Notes: generated from the sequence alone by a model not told the origin. Positions 11,001 through 22,086 are shown, counted from the first letter of the stretch. The stretch: DNA of 64,000 nt from Luzula sylvatica (GCA_946800325.1 OX326961.1:53735793-53799792); one strand, 5' to 3'. Program-made: numbers and translations.

Positions 11001-12325
11001 ACGCATAAAGATCAGTATAGTTTGCCTGGAATTAATACGATCTTGAAGAAAATCGGAAAGAGTAAAATCTACTCAAAGTTCGATCTCAAGAGTGGGTTCC
11101 ATCAGGTAGCAATGGACCCAGAATCAATACCCTGGACAGCTTTCGTAGTTCCAGGAGGATTATACGAATGGCTAGTAATGCCGTTCGGATTAAAGAATGC
11201 CCCAGCAATATTCCAGAGAAAAATGGATAACTGCTTCCGAGGGACAGAAGAATTCATAGCCGTATATATTGATGATATACTGGTTTTTTCGGAAAACGAG
11301 CGGGAACATGCAGATCATCTTACCAAGATGGTAGGGATATGCGAAAAGGAGGGTCTTGTGCTCTCCCCGACAAAGATGAAGATCGCAGTCCAAGAAATCG
11401 AATTCCTTGGAGCCGTAATCGGCAACAGACGAATTAAGCTCCAACCTCACGTGATCAAGAAAATTATCACGTTCGACGAGGAAAAATTAAAGGAGAAAGC
11501 AGGGCTACGGGCATGGTTGGGAATTCTCAATTATGCAAGGTCTTACATACCCAAGTTAGGGACTCTCTTGGGACCCCTATACTCAAAAACCAGCCCACAC
11601 GGAGATAAACGTCTGAAGAGTTCTGATTTGGAACTCATCAAAAGGATCAAACAAGAAGTTCAGAACCTTCCCGACCTAGAACTCCCGCCTACAGGCGCAT
11701 ATATTCTCTTGGAAACAGATGGATGTATGGAAGGATGGGGGGGGTTTGTAAATGGAAACTTCAGAAGAATGACCCGCGAAGCACAGAAAGGATCTGTGCA
11801 TATGCTTCGGGAAAATTCCCGGTTGTAAAATCCACAATAGACGCTGAGATATATGCCTGTATGGAATCATTAAAGGCATTAAAAATCCATTACCTAGATC
11901 AGCAGGAGATAACACTCCGAACTGATTGTCAGGCCATCATCAGCTTCTACAACAAAACAGCAGCAAATAAACCCTCAAGAGTGAGGTGGATAAATTTTGT
12001 GGATTTCATTACAGGAACAGGGGTACATATTAATTTCGAGCATATTGAGGGTAAAAATAATGTACTCGCTGATTCATTATCCAGGCTGGCAGCAAAAATG
12101 ATAGTAATAAAAACAGACCATCAGAGCCCGGAGAAACTCGAAAAATTGGAGCAAGTGTTACAAGAGGTACGACATGCTCCAACGGAAATCGTCAACGCAG
12201 TCTCTGCTATTATCGATAGTATCATTGGAGAATTGGACGGCGGAGATGGCCCGCCTTACCAACGATCGACGGAAAGAGGGTACCGTATGTCAAAAGCCCT
12301 TGGCGGAAGAAGTGACCGCGCTTAA
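8036..12325 (+). pseudogene. Pararetroviral polyprotein remnant: CP zinc finger, protease, reverse transcriptase, RNase H
   Basis: The long frame (open from 7989 only because the repeat happens to be in frame) covers the middle and end of a badnavirus-type ORF 3. Visible landmarks are a nucleocapsid zinc knuckle with CXCX2CX4HX4C spacing near residue 462, a second Cys-rich motif near 580-607, an aspartic protease with DTGA near 750, and a reverse transcriptase with YIDD near 1092. An RNase H start follows near 1244. The frame closes at 11828. The rest of RNase H continues in another frame (up to 12325), so a frameshift lies near 11780-11800. The N-terminal movement-protein part is missing through the deletion at 8035/8036. 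It cannot make a complete polyprotein. Confidence 0.85.
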
Positions 12326-12411
12326 CAAATAACTTTAAAAATGCGGAAGTGGTGGACCGCAATAATAAATAGCCACATTATCTAATATGTAAATTATGTT
12401 TTACTTTAAGG

Positions 12412-12831
12412 ATGTTTAATTTAATTCGAGCACGCATGGAACAAAGCAATCGAATCCCTGGATCGAGAAGGGAAGCTCGCATGTCCCTCCGACGGGCAGA
12501 ACTATGGGGAACTCTCGGGGCACCACAAAGAGAACTGGAGGACGCAATAAATATTACCGAGGAGTTGATATTCAACTACCCTAGAACAATGCAAGAGGAG
12601 ATGGACCTTAGACGAATGGCCGCAGAGATACATAGGGAGCAGGCAGTAAAAACCTGCATGGACTGTGAAGTACTCCTTTCCCTCTGTTATCTCCAAAAGA
12701 CCAGACTCGAAGGCCAGGCCTCCAAGGACAATTGGGCTAGGGATGCTTTAGGCCCAGTATCCAGAAATATCCAAATTCTAGAAGAATGCCACCAGAAGAT
12801 CAAAAGTATTGAGCAGAATCCCTATTATTAA
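12412..12831 (+). CDS. Pararetroviral small ORF, 139 residues, function unknown
   Basis: An intact frame lies downstream of RNase H and upstream of the viral promoter. The product is hydrophilic and largely helix-forming, with several Leu/Glu/Arg-rich stretches that could form a coiled coil (for example around EEMDLRRMAAEI) and three Cys residues in the middle (TCMDCEVLLSLC). I do not recognise a family. An ORF in this 3' position is not part of the standard three-ORF badnavirus plan, although some members carry extra small 3' ORFs. Its duplicated 3' part at 7541-7838 is nearly identical, which argues that the copies are young or have been homogenised. Confidence 0.6.
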   Translation: MFNLIRARMEQSNRIPGSRREARMSLRRAELWGTLGAPQRELEDAINITEELIFNYPRTMQEEMDLRRMAAEIHREQAVKTCMDCEVLLSLCYLQKTRLEGQASKDNWARDALGPVSRNIQILEECHQKIKSIEQNPYY

Positions 12832-12849
12832 GCGTGAATAATTGAGATT

Positions 12850-12958
12850 CCTTTTTTAGTAGTGCACATGGGTGCAGCTCACTTTATCTTCTTTTTGAGT
12901 AGTGCACATGGGTGCAGCTCACTTTTGAGTAGTGCACATGGGTGCAGCTCACGTTATT
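12850..12958 (+). repeat. 40-bp tandem repeat, three copies, right viral flank
   Basis: Same unit as at 7859-8035, with copies starting near 12853, 12893 and 12923, followed by CACGTTATTCTTTTC. It lies between the small ORF and the viral promoter, so an enhancer role is possible but not shown. Confidence 0.9.
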
Positions 12959-12964
12959 CTTTTC

Positions 12965-13160
12965 TTTGGGCAATTATTTAGATGCCCACTTTTTGTGTGT
13001 AAAGGACATCCCACTTGTGGACAGCCTTTAGTTTAGTGGACGATGGGGCCCAGTGAGCACCCGCACTGAATTACTGAGCTTCTTCGGGAGTGTTCCGTAG
13101 TAGTCTATATAAGGAAGAGAAGATCACTTGTAAGGATCATCTCCCTCCACTCTCATTTCT
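12965..13160 (+). promoter_or_regulatory. Pararetroviral full-length-RNA promoter (35S-like)
   Basis: A TATA box, CTATATAAGGAAG, at 13105-13117 has the sequence and downstream CT-rich context (CATCTCCCTCCACTCTCATT) of caulimovirid full-length promoters. It lies after the last ORF and repeats, the expected position in the circular genome. Transcription would run rightward into the 3' end of the GRAS gene, which is read in the opposite direction. I saw no initiator-tRNA primer site downstream, so the leader is cut short. Confidence 0.7.
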
Positions 13161-13327
13161 CTACAACTCTTGTAACAAAACCACTCTTATTGTCTTATTA
13201 TAAAATATTTCCGCTGTGCTGCTCTACCCTTGGCCTCCACACAATTAGAAGATCTCAATAATATCATAATATAAAGTCTCTACATAGTCGATAGTTCAAT
13301 ACTATTATCTTAGATATAAGTAGAAAT

Positions 13328-15115
13328 TTAACAATTTGTTTGTCTTGGATGACATGCCGAAAAAGCAGTCGTCACCCGTCCCTTCCATCCGAGAAGCAGA
13401 TATTCATTATCATTCTCGACAAAAAAATCCTTATTGTAAACTTCTCTTATCTTATTCTTGATTTTCTTGAATATTGCTCGATCCAGATGAAACTGCTCAA
13501 ATCCTGCTCTTGAGTTCCTACAATGCCATTGTTTATACGTTTCTGTCCTTACAAACCTTTCCGAACCCTCACATGCTATCACATTAATCGCCATAGGGCC
13601 CCATACATTATTTTCTAAGAACCATCTTTGTTTATTGTCTTGCGGTATGGTAACCTCATAAGTATCAAATATTGCAGAGACAAAAAGTAGCATTTGCTTA
13701 AAACGATCGGCAAAAAACAAACCGTCGAATGATGCATTGATAATTTTTTGAATGAAAACATGTGGGTTCATCTGCTTTATAATATCAAGAACTCGATTTT
13801 TAGGATTGTACGTTAAATCTGTTTCATCCCCAATATTTTCGAAACCATGCATACAGTTCACAATAAGCACTTCGTCTTTCTCAATGTTGAGATCTTCGAC
13901 ATGAATTTCATCCCATTTTTTACATATCCCTCTATACTCAATAGGCACACCAAATGTTTTTGAGTACCCCGCAAACTTCCGCCCTATCACTTCAGTTTGT
14001 TGCGCAGGTGAGGCACTTGATTCCAAAGCTTCGATATTTGTTATCCGAAGTTTTGGAGGTCCCCCTTCCCTTTTAGAGAGTGCATAAATTAGACATGGCC
14101 AAGTCAAGCCAAATTCATTGCCAATATTTATTATATACAATTTTGACGCATTTCCGGTTGCATTAAGAATTGTATCATTGGTGAAGTATTGGGATGTCAT
14201 AAAAATCGGAGATGATAATAAAAAGATGCGTAGAGCATCTATGTATTCTGTTGTAGCAACTTGTGGCGCCACAAGTGGTTTGAAGAGGCCATTACTATTT
14301 CCATTTAAACGAGCTTCGAGTCCTTTGACCAAAATGTGGGCCATTCTCTGCACTCCGTCGCCCTCAGGAGAAGAGTGCTTCCTTATCTGCTTTATTAATC
14401 GATCAGCATGTTGATTATCGTTAATAGATATTGCTTGTGAACAATGAATTAGAAGAGTTCTGAGATCAATTAAACTCTCACGGGTTTCTGTCTTACTTTG
14501 TGAATTCTTTCGACTCTTCATTATTTCACGAAGACGAAGAGCTTCTTTTACAAAATGTTCTTCATGCAAAAAGAATACCTTATCAATCACCACTTCTTGG
14601 TTCTTAAAATAAAGCACAGAAATTTTATACTTTCGTCCCTCCACGAGGGACAAGTCCCCACAATTTGTGTGCTTTTTACCCTTGAACCTCACGAGATCCT
14701 TATCTTTTACCTCGCATTCATTTAACTTCCTTCCAATTGAAATGCCATTCTTTTTAGCATGTAAATCAATGGCCAATTCGTTATCATTAATACTAGGGAG
14801 GAACTTCATCCCTTCTTCGTACCCTTTCTCGAATTGTGAAGCGGGTAAGCCAATCTGATGGGAGCCCGAGAAGCTACCAATTGAACCCGAATACCCATGA
14901 TGCCAGTTTGGATGTGCTAAGGTACTTGGGAAAGATAGATAATTTTGGCCAAGAATATCATAAAACGATTTCTCGATTGTTTGAAGAGCCGCATCCTTAG
15001 GATATAGATCATCATTTTTGTTGTTGTTATCTTCGAAAAGTATCGTGCTTATGTTTTGCAAAGCTTCATCTGTGGTTATCTTGCAAATGCCATGGTTGGA
15101 AGAAAATCTTTCCAT
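13328..15115 (-). CDS. GRAS-family transcription regulator, LISCL (SCL9/14/33-like) type
   Basis: One uninterrupted 595-residue frame from the ATG at 15115. The C-terminal two thirds carry the GRAS order: leucine heptad I with LIDLRTLLIHCSQAI (about 212-272), a VHIID-like block LYIINIGNEFGLTWP followed by GGPPKLRITNIE (about 322-360), then a PFYRE-like region and the C-terminal SAW region ending WKGRVTTAFSAC. GRAS proteins act in the nucleus as transcriptional co-regulators. The LISCL group shows a stretch like LIDLRTLL before the first heptad and a variable acidic N-terminus. The usual Asp of VHIID is Asn here (IIN), and other core residues differ, so this is a diverged paralogue. No stop or frameshift is visible. 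Its 3' end lies within about 60 bp of the viral insertion. Confidence 0.85.
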   Translation of the reverse strand: MERFSSNHGICKITTDEALQNISTILFEDNNNKNDDLYPKDAALQTIEKSFYDILGQNYLSFPSTLAHPNWHHGYSGSIGSFSGSHQIGLPASQFEKGYEEGMKFLPSINDNELAIDLHAKKNGISIGRKLNECEVKDKDLVRFKGKKHTNCGDLSLVEGRKYKISVLYFKNQEVVIDKVFFLHEEHFVKEALRLREIMKSRKNSQSKTETRESLIDLRTLLIHCSQAISINDNQHADRLIKQIRKHSSPEGDGVQRMAHILVKGLEARLNGNSNGLFKPLVAPQVATTEYIDALRIFLLSSPIFMTSQYFTNDTILNATGNASKLYIINIGNEFGLTWPCLIYALSKREGGPPKLRITNIEALESSASPAQQTEVIGRKFAGYSKTFGVPIEYRGICKKWDEIHVEDLNIEKDEVLIVNCMHGFENIGDETDLTYNPKNRVLDIIKQMNPHVFIQKIINASFDGLFFADRFKQMLLFVSAIFDTYEVTIPQDNKQRWFLENNVWGPMAINVIACEGSERFVRTETYKQWHCRNSRAGFEQFHLDRAIFKKIKNKIREVYNKDFFVENDNEYLLLGWKGRVTTAFSACHPRQTNC

Positions 15116-17228
15116 TTCTTCAAAAGAAAAATAAATAGATTGACCTAAAATTTAAAGTTATGTTAAAAGTTGTTCATTACAATTGAACTTCCACACATGT
15201 GTTGTTTCTAGTACTGCCAGACTGATATTCTTTTTCTGTTTACTATTTTTGAGCCTTGTTTTACTGGTTTTAGGTTTACCGGTGTCGATACAATTATTTT
15301 GTTCACTTTTAGATAAATAACTTTGGTTGTCAGAAAAATCATTGTCAAGGATTCCGGCTAAAAGAAGAGCTAATATCAGAAGAAGAAAAAATCGTAGAAG
15401 ATATGTACCTTGAAGGAACTCTTAATGGTTGTTTATCGAAATGGCCGTATTGGTATTTGATGTAAATTGTGCAGAGTCACAGAGAGCTTCGATTTGAATA
15501 AAAGAAAAAAAATGAATGATCCTCGAAGAAGATTGAAAGTAAACTAAGTTTCCCTTTCGGTCTTGACTTGGATTATTCATAAATCTTTCTTGGACAGCTA
15601 CTATTAATCATTCAATTAGTCTTATCTTGAGGCTCAAAAAACAAGGTGACGCAAACCCATGTTTTGCAGATCTTTTTATCGATCATTTGATGAATAGTTT
15701 AGTGTATGCTTTCCTGAAAAATTAAGAAAGAAAAAACTGTTAAAAGGCTAGGCTTCTTCTATCTTTCATCACGATTCGATGTTTTGCACATCTCAACCGT
15801 TCATCAAGAAATCTCAATTTTATGCGATAGTCAGCAGAAAATCTGTCTGTGTAAATCAACAAATGAATGCAAATATTCTTATCATTTTGAAGATAATGGA
15901 AATAAATCAGTTCTATTTTGATAGTTGCGTTATTGTTAAATTAAACCGAGTAAGAGGTAGTATGTCAAAAAGTGAAAACCCTAATTGTTGGTGTTGAAAA
16001 CTGTTAGTCTACAAAAGGAAAGGGAAGATTGGAAAAGTATGCGAAGCTCCACTTTCGGTCTTGACTTGCTTTTGGGATGTCCACATATGGCTATTATTCT
16101 ATTATATTCTATCTTAGTCCTAGTTATAATTTTAAGGGGTTCATGAGGAATTGACACGTACCACATTTTGTGATTTTCTTCTTTTTCTCAAGTCGCATTT
16201 TTATCATAGTTATAATTTTAAGGGGTTCATGAGGGATTGACACTTAAGTATAATTCTAAGCTTAGCACACTATACGTTTTGCCTTTTTATTATATTTTTA
16301 CGTATAATTCCAAAAAAAATATTTTGCTTTCCTAAAAGCCACATCACCAAATTAACATGAGTTATTAGATCTTTTGATTAAAAGATGTAATTAGTTGATT
16401 ATTCATTTGAACATGATTCATATAAACCAACAAAAATAAAAGTTACTCGGACTTTGGTCCATTGTGGACCAATTTCATTCATATTCTTTTGTCTCAATTA
16501 AATATGAAAAAATTTCAAAAAAAAAAACATTATTTTTTTTTAATATTGTTAAACCCCCCCCCCCCCCCCCTAAATTTACATATGTAGTAATTAAACAAAT
16601 TGTAATTTTTTAATTTAAAAAAAAATCCTAAATTTTTTATAGCATATAATAATTTTAAAAAAATAATTATTAACATGTCATATTTATATAATTTTAATAT
16701 TGCATACATTATATTTTGACTTTTATTTTTTTTTCCCTCAAAACTAACATAATTTAACAATAATATGAACAACAATATTAAAATAATATCTTGCAAATAT
16801 TTAAAAAAAATATATATCATGAGGCTATTAAAAATACAAGAACGAAAAATGAAAATAAAAAACTAGATGTTTAAACATATATTTTTCTATCAATATATTT
16901 CCAACGTGTTTATTTATTGTTGTTTATTTTATTATTATCTGATGTTAGTTTTTCATGAATAGTAAATAAAATATTAAAATTATATAAGCCATGTAATAAA
17001 AAAAATTTAAATCACATGTTAAGAAATGTTATGATTTTTCTTAAAATTAATGAAAAATAACAAAAATGGTTTTTTAAGTATTAGATATGAAAATATAAGG
17101 GTATTTTGTAAAAAAAACAAATTAAATAATATCATCCATAGGGGATATTTGAAAATAAAAGTTTAATAGTTTGTTGGAGTTTACAAAAAGATAGGAGTTC
17201 GTTTTTAAATATCCAAAAAAGTTAGGGG
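15116..17228. other. Upstream region of the GRAS gene, then AT-rich intergenic DNA
   Basis: This should hold the 5' untranslated region and promoter of the GRAS gene. A possible splice donor, read on the minus strand (CAAG|GTACATATC), lies near 15407, and 5' UTR introns are common in this gene group. The phrase CGGTCTTGACTTG occurs at about 15558 and 16059, and a variant at about 23054, suggesting duplicated upstream segments. A 35-bp direct repeat, TAGTTATAATTTTAAGGGG.., lies at 16122 and 16208. A C17 run is at 16554-16570. No coding frame of substance. Confidence 0.4.
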
Positions 17229-17608
17229 TGTTGTAAAATTAATAACTAGAAATAAAATTTGAAGGAACACTCAAGAGAAGAAGAGAAGAGATAATCATGG
17301 TAAATATTTCATTTCTCTTGAATTCTTCATTCTCACACTTCCATTACAAAGAGGGGATTTATATATCCTACAACATACCCATATACACTTACACATGTCA
17401 TCTTAGACATTTACACATATCATTGGATGAGACCCTAAATACATGCATGGAGACACATATATATTTATGTGTCATGGCATGAATAATTGATACATGCTTG
17501 GAGACACATGTAAATATGTGTCATGACATGAATAATAAATACATACAAATAAATCAAATAAATACATATACGTTATAAAGGACATTCACATATGCAATAT
17601 TTATAACT
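17229..17608 (-). repeat. 3' LTR of the degenerate copia element
   Basis: About 380 bp, starting TGTTGTAAAATT and ending ATTTATAACT on the plus strand (the expected final CA is changed). On the minus strand it is preceded by a purine-rich CAAGGAGGAGA, a plausible polypurine tract. Confidence 0.7.
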
Positions 17609-19777
17609 CTCCTCCTTGAATGTTTTTATTATGTATGCACGAAGAAGCGGTCTCCTTAAAGAACTCGCAAAATAAGTGAAGAACCAATATCTAGTGAATT
17701 GAACTCAGAGAGAAATACAAAGCATATGTGATGATAGAACTGACGCTACGAAATTTCTCTTTCATATGTATATGCCTAGTTAAAACCTTACTATTTTGTA
17801 CTAGCTGTGCAAATTGTAGTTGCAATCCATAACAAACTATTTTGTATCGAATATCTTTTGTCTCAAATTCGTTAATTAAGTAATGTGCCCGTTTAAAATT
17901 CTTCGGGAGTATTAATAACCATAAATCAAGTACACGTTATCTACGAATTTGATTATTGCTATACACATATAGAATTTCATCGATATTAAAAATGATTATA
18001 TCATATATGTTCGGATTACTTTAATTCATACAGAGATCTTTGTTATTTAATACCATATGCTTCGTGCATATCTCTCGAGAGTTTAAATAATATGCTTCGG
18101 ACATTCTAAATCCTTCATGGATTATCATGAATATAATAATCGAATGAGCATATGAATAATCTATTATAATTTATACATGATACATTCTGAGTCCTTCCGG
18201 GACATTCAAATGAATATACCTTTTCATTATCATTGTAAGGTACATTTTTCTAGACTACAAGTCCATAAATTTCACATCGTCATTTTCATTGATTATCAAT
18301 TGTAAGGTACATTTTTCTAGACATTTTTCAATTCATTTTATACTAGATCCTCGTTTTCATTGATTATCAATTGTAAGTGCATATGCAAATTTCTTAATAA
18401 CTATAGTTTCATTCGGTTCTATCCTTTCTAGTAGAGACATGCTTTTGAGATCTCATTATTTTCAACATATTCATTGTTGACAGGTACATGTGATTAATCT
18501 TTCAATATCCTTTTCAGAAGGACATATTTTGTTAGAAGTACTAATAACTTCTATTATACCAACCTTTTATCATGCTCTTTGTTATTTCATTGATTTATCT
18601 TGGTCGACCACGCTTCGGCGTATATCAAGCTTAAAATTACCCAAGAATATTATATTATAAATATGAGCATTTTACACTGGAAAAATTCTTCCATCAAATC
18701 ATTTATTTGTAATTTGTTGTAAATAATTAATTCATGAACTCCTAGTTAGTATTTATTTTTTCGAGGATCCAATTTGGCGATGCATATAATTTCTTATTTT
18801 TCCAGTTTTATTTCTCTCCCCCTAATGTAAACATGAGTAATCGATAATACCTAACGAAGTTCTTCCAGACTTCCACGATATATTATATATGGAACTGTTT
18901 AACTCATGTTTGACTATCTTAGTCATTTATTTATTTTCTCATCCAAGGATTTGTATATCTATAGTCAGTGTCTATCATTTTTCAACCATGTTTTTTTTAT
19001 TTGTTATAACAAATAGCATATAATCCTTCGCGGATACAATAGTTACAACATGCATATTTGACAACTGTTACTTTCTTAAATGTAAACTTCTTGTTTACAT
19101 ATATATTTCAGATTCCGGATTAACCGTACCATTTGAACTTCTGGTTCAATTAAACAAAATGATAACATTACAAAATCATGGAGAATAAATCAACCCATTA
19201 TATATGCCGGACAATATTTTGTTTAACTCATCCTTGTATGATATGTAGTGCTACTGGCACATCTACTATACATCTAAAATGTAATGAGTACTTTTGGTCC
19301 CGACCAATCAAAAGTCATAATGGGGATTTGGGGAGTACTTGTGATAAATAATTGCATTTCATCTAATTATTATTGTGGCATGCATATCTTATGTTTAAAC
19401 AATTAGTCACAAAAGCATTAAATTATTCTTATCAATAATGAACTACTGGCTCAACCATTAATTTCAATTGTACGTATACATGCCACAAATTACTCTTCTA
19501 GAGTAACAAATCATTTGGTTCCCTTTAATAGGAATATATAAACTCTTCGAGAGTTTTTCATTAAATTCGAAACTACCATGGTTGGTGTTTCGTTATTTAT
19601 AATCAAATGAGAGAAATATATTGTATTTTCAATACGGTATTGTAATCCCACTATCAATAATGCATGCAATATGGTGTATAATACCACTACCAATAATGCA
19701 TACAATATGGTATGTGTAATACCACTATCAATAAGACATACATCTTATTCATTATATAATAAGAGAAATAAATCGTT

Positions 19778-19905
19778 GATGCTTCTTCTTTTTTTATGGT
19801 GTTTCCGAGACCCATGTCCTCTAAATGGATATCAAGAACTCGTGCTAAGTTGTTTGTGGATGATATGTCCAAGACAACAAATTCTAGTTTTGCTAGATTT
19901 GTCAT
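19778..19905 (-). pseudogene. Copia gag N-terminal relic
   Basis: From the ATG at 19905 the minus strand reads MTNLAKLEFVVLDISSTNN and then a stretch ending DMGLGNTIKKEEAS. This is the recognisable N-terminus of a widespread plant copia gag. Beyond this the frame passes into AT-rich tandem repeats (unit with TGCATTATTGGTAGTGG, about 19640-19730), and no gag similarity is left. Confidence 0.65.
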
Positions 19906-20145
19906 AATACAAACTTCGTTTGTAAGAGTGGGAAAAGAAAACAAACTTTGTTTGTAACTTCGTTTGTAAGGGAAAATAAGAGCAATACAAACTTTGTTTG
20001 TAACTATGTTTTTAAGAGAAGTAAAGAAGAATAATAGAAACTTCGTTCGTAACTTCTTTTGTGAAAAGAAAAGAAAAACAATAAATATTCTTACCTTCAT
20101 CAGAAATCTCGAGATTCAAGACAATAGAACTTCGTGTTGATAACG

Positions 20146-20552
20146 TGTTGTAAAATTAATAACAACTAGAAATAACATTTGAAGGAACACTCAAGAGAAG
20201 AAGGGAAGAGAGAATCATGGTAAATATTTCATTTCTCTTGAATTCTTCATTCTCACACTTCAATGGGGGGGGGGGGGGGGGGGGGGGGGGGGATTTATAT
20301 AGCCTACAACATACGCTGATACGCATATACACTTACACATGTCATCTTAGACATTTACACATGTCATTGGATGAGACACTAAATACATGCATGGAGACAC
20401 ATATATACTTATGTGTCATGGCATGAATAATTTATACATGCTTGGAGACGCATGTAAATATGTGTCATGACGTGATTAATAAATACATACAAATAAATCT
20501 AATAAATACATATACATTATAAAGGACATTCACATATGCAATATTTATAACA
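20146..20552 (-). repeat. 5' LTR of the degenerate copia element, with a G28 tract
   Basis: Matches the repeat at 17229 but carries a run of 28 G (20265-20292), where the sister copy has only GAGGGG. The run accounts for most of the length difference. Confidence 0.75.
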
Positions 20553-20620
20553 TCACATGAAAAACTGTAGCATTAAATTATATATTATTAAAATTTAAAA
20601 CATCACAAACTCGAAGAATT

Positions 20621-20649
20621 TCGCGCAATTGCGCGAGAAAAAAAGCTAG
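20621..20649 (+). mobile_element. Helitron-like 3' terminus (palindrome plus CTAG)
   Basis: A perfect 16-bp palindrome, TCGCGCAATTGCGCGA, at 20621-20636 is followed after 9 bases by CTAG and then T. This is the layout of a Helitron 3' end (hairpin, short spacer, CTRR, inserted before T). Only the end is recognised; the 5' TC end was not found. Confidence 0.55.
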
Positions 20650-20701
20650 TTTGTATATATAACTAGGAGATACCTCTTTCCTACAGGAAACATAAAATAA
20701 A

Positions 20702-21167
20702 CTATGTTGCGCGGATACTTTAACAATCAAGCCATATCGTATCGGATACCGATACTCGTCAGATACGTATCGGATACTCCACGTGGCGTATCCGAATATT
20801 TTATTTCAAAATAATAACGTATATTTGTCAGATACTTCCGGATACTTATCGGATAACTTTAATGTATACAAAAATATACTTGAAAAATAAAAATAAATAT
20901 TTGAAATCAAAATAAATGAGTAAAACATATAAATAAATAACTAAATAAAATTAAAATTTATTTAATAAGAAGTTATTTCTGTAAAAACAAACTTTTAGGA
21001 TAATTTATGTCAAATAAATACTATATAAAGATATTAAATATACAAATTATAATTAATAATATAATAAAATATTATATATAATGACCGTATCGTATCTTTT
21101 TTTGAAAACTGTCGTATCGCCATATCCATGTCATATCGGATACGATACCATTATCTGTGCAACATAG
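20702..21167. mobile_element. hAT-type MITE, 466 bp
   Basis: Imperfect 16-bp terminal inverted repeats (CTATGTTGCGCGGATA and its complement with two changes) bound the block. 8-bp flanks AAAATAAA (20694-20701) and GAAATAAA (21168-21175) differ at one base and fit a hAT-style target duplication. The interior repeats GTATCGGATAC-type words and has no coding frame. A diverged relative seems to lie at about 57730-57860. Confidence 0.7.
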
Positions 21168-22086
21168 GAAATAAACAAATTATGATGCAAAATTATTATT
21201 TTTTTATAATTTGTATTTTAGAAATTTTAGAAAAATATTATTTTCTATTTTTGTTATGAAATCATGAAATGATCATGCCGTGTGTTTTGTATTTTACAAA
21301 AAAAAAAAAAAAAATTATAGTTGCGACTTGTGAGATTACAAAAAAATTTGATTTTAAATTTTATAATAATCTATTTGATGCATTATACTATACATGTGCC
21401 ATTATTATTATATGCATTACCCTTCAAGAATAAGAACAAATATGTTTTTTTCTAATAGAGTTAACATGTTAATTATCGTGTAAATAGTTTAAAATAAAAA
21501 GTATTATTTAAATTTTTTTTGTAACAAAATACAATATATGTTCACTTCCTTTTTTATGGGAGCATAAATATATTTTTAAAATTGCGTACACATTACATTA
21601 TGAATTTATCTATACATTAAAATAAATGTTATTTTGAATTTATTAGATATTAATATTATATCAAAATATACTATGAATTCATTAATATATTAAAATAAAT
21701 ATGAATTTGAATATATTTATATATCATGAGTACATTCATGTTATATTTCTTTATTAGTGTGTCCCGTTACATGATTTGCTACAAAAATTATGCAACGCTA
21801 AATCTTGCCCATTATATTGACTCGTTTATACGATTGGCTAAGAAAATGATGAAACGTGAAATAAAAAAGGACACGTGACGTTATAATTCATTTAATATTA
21901 TTGTGATTCATTACATGATTGACTACAAAAATTTACAACATTAAATCTTTCATTATTGTCACTCTTTACTGTTTCTTTACGCGATTAGATACAAAAATTA
22001 TAAATAAAACACTTGTCCACCTATTGGTCATTTGAAAACATTTTAACAAGTGCAATACAATCATATTAATGATTACGGACAATAAA
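21168..22086. other. AT-rich intergenic DNA
   Basis: No gene or element ends recognised. The last 80 bp are part of a duplication that also precedes the intact tRNA gene at 23156. Confidence 0.35.

Larger units (their letters stand above)
7535..13300 (+). mobile_element. Endogenous badnavirus-like pararetrovirus (Caulimoviridae), rearranged and defective
   Basis: The block holds, in order: the 3' part of a small ORF and five short tandem repeats; a polyprotein remnant with two Cys-rich regions, aspartic protease, reverse transcriptase and RNase H; a complete copy of the small ORF; three repeats; and a pararetroviral promoter. The small ORF and its repeats occur on both sides of the polyprotein, as expected when a circular genome integrates as more than one unit. 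Between the left repeats and the polyprotein, the promoter, leader, primer site and movement-protein region are missing. The second Cys-rich region fits the CX2CX11CX2CX4CX2C spacing regarded as typical of badnaviruses. There is no integrase, so entry was by host repair. The right boundary is uncertain (about 13200-13320). Confidence 0.85.
17229..20552 (-). mobile_element. Degenerate Ty1-copia-type element with gag relic only (about 3.3 kb)
   Basis: Two similar LTR-like repeats (17229-17608 and 20146-20552) flank about 2.5 kb. Both start TGTTGTAAAATTAATAAC on the plus strand. On the minus strand the right one is the 5' LTR. It is followed by CGTTATCAACACGAAG, a primer-site-like sequence common beside plant copia LTRs of this sort, then by a gag start at 19905. 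No protease, integrase or reverse transcriptase can be found. I saw no matching 5-bp target duplication (AGGGG against TCACA). It is a decayed or non-autonomous derivative. Confidence 0.7.
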
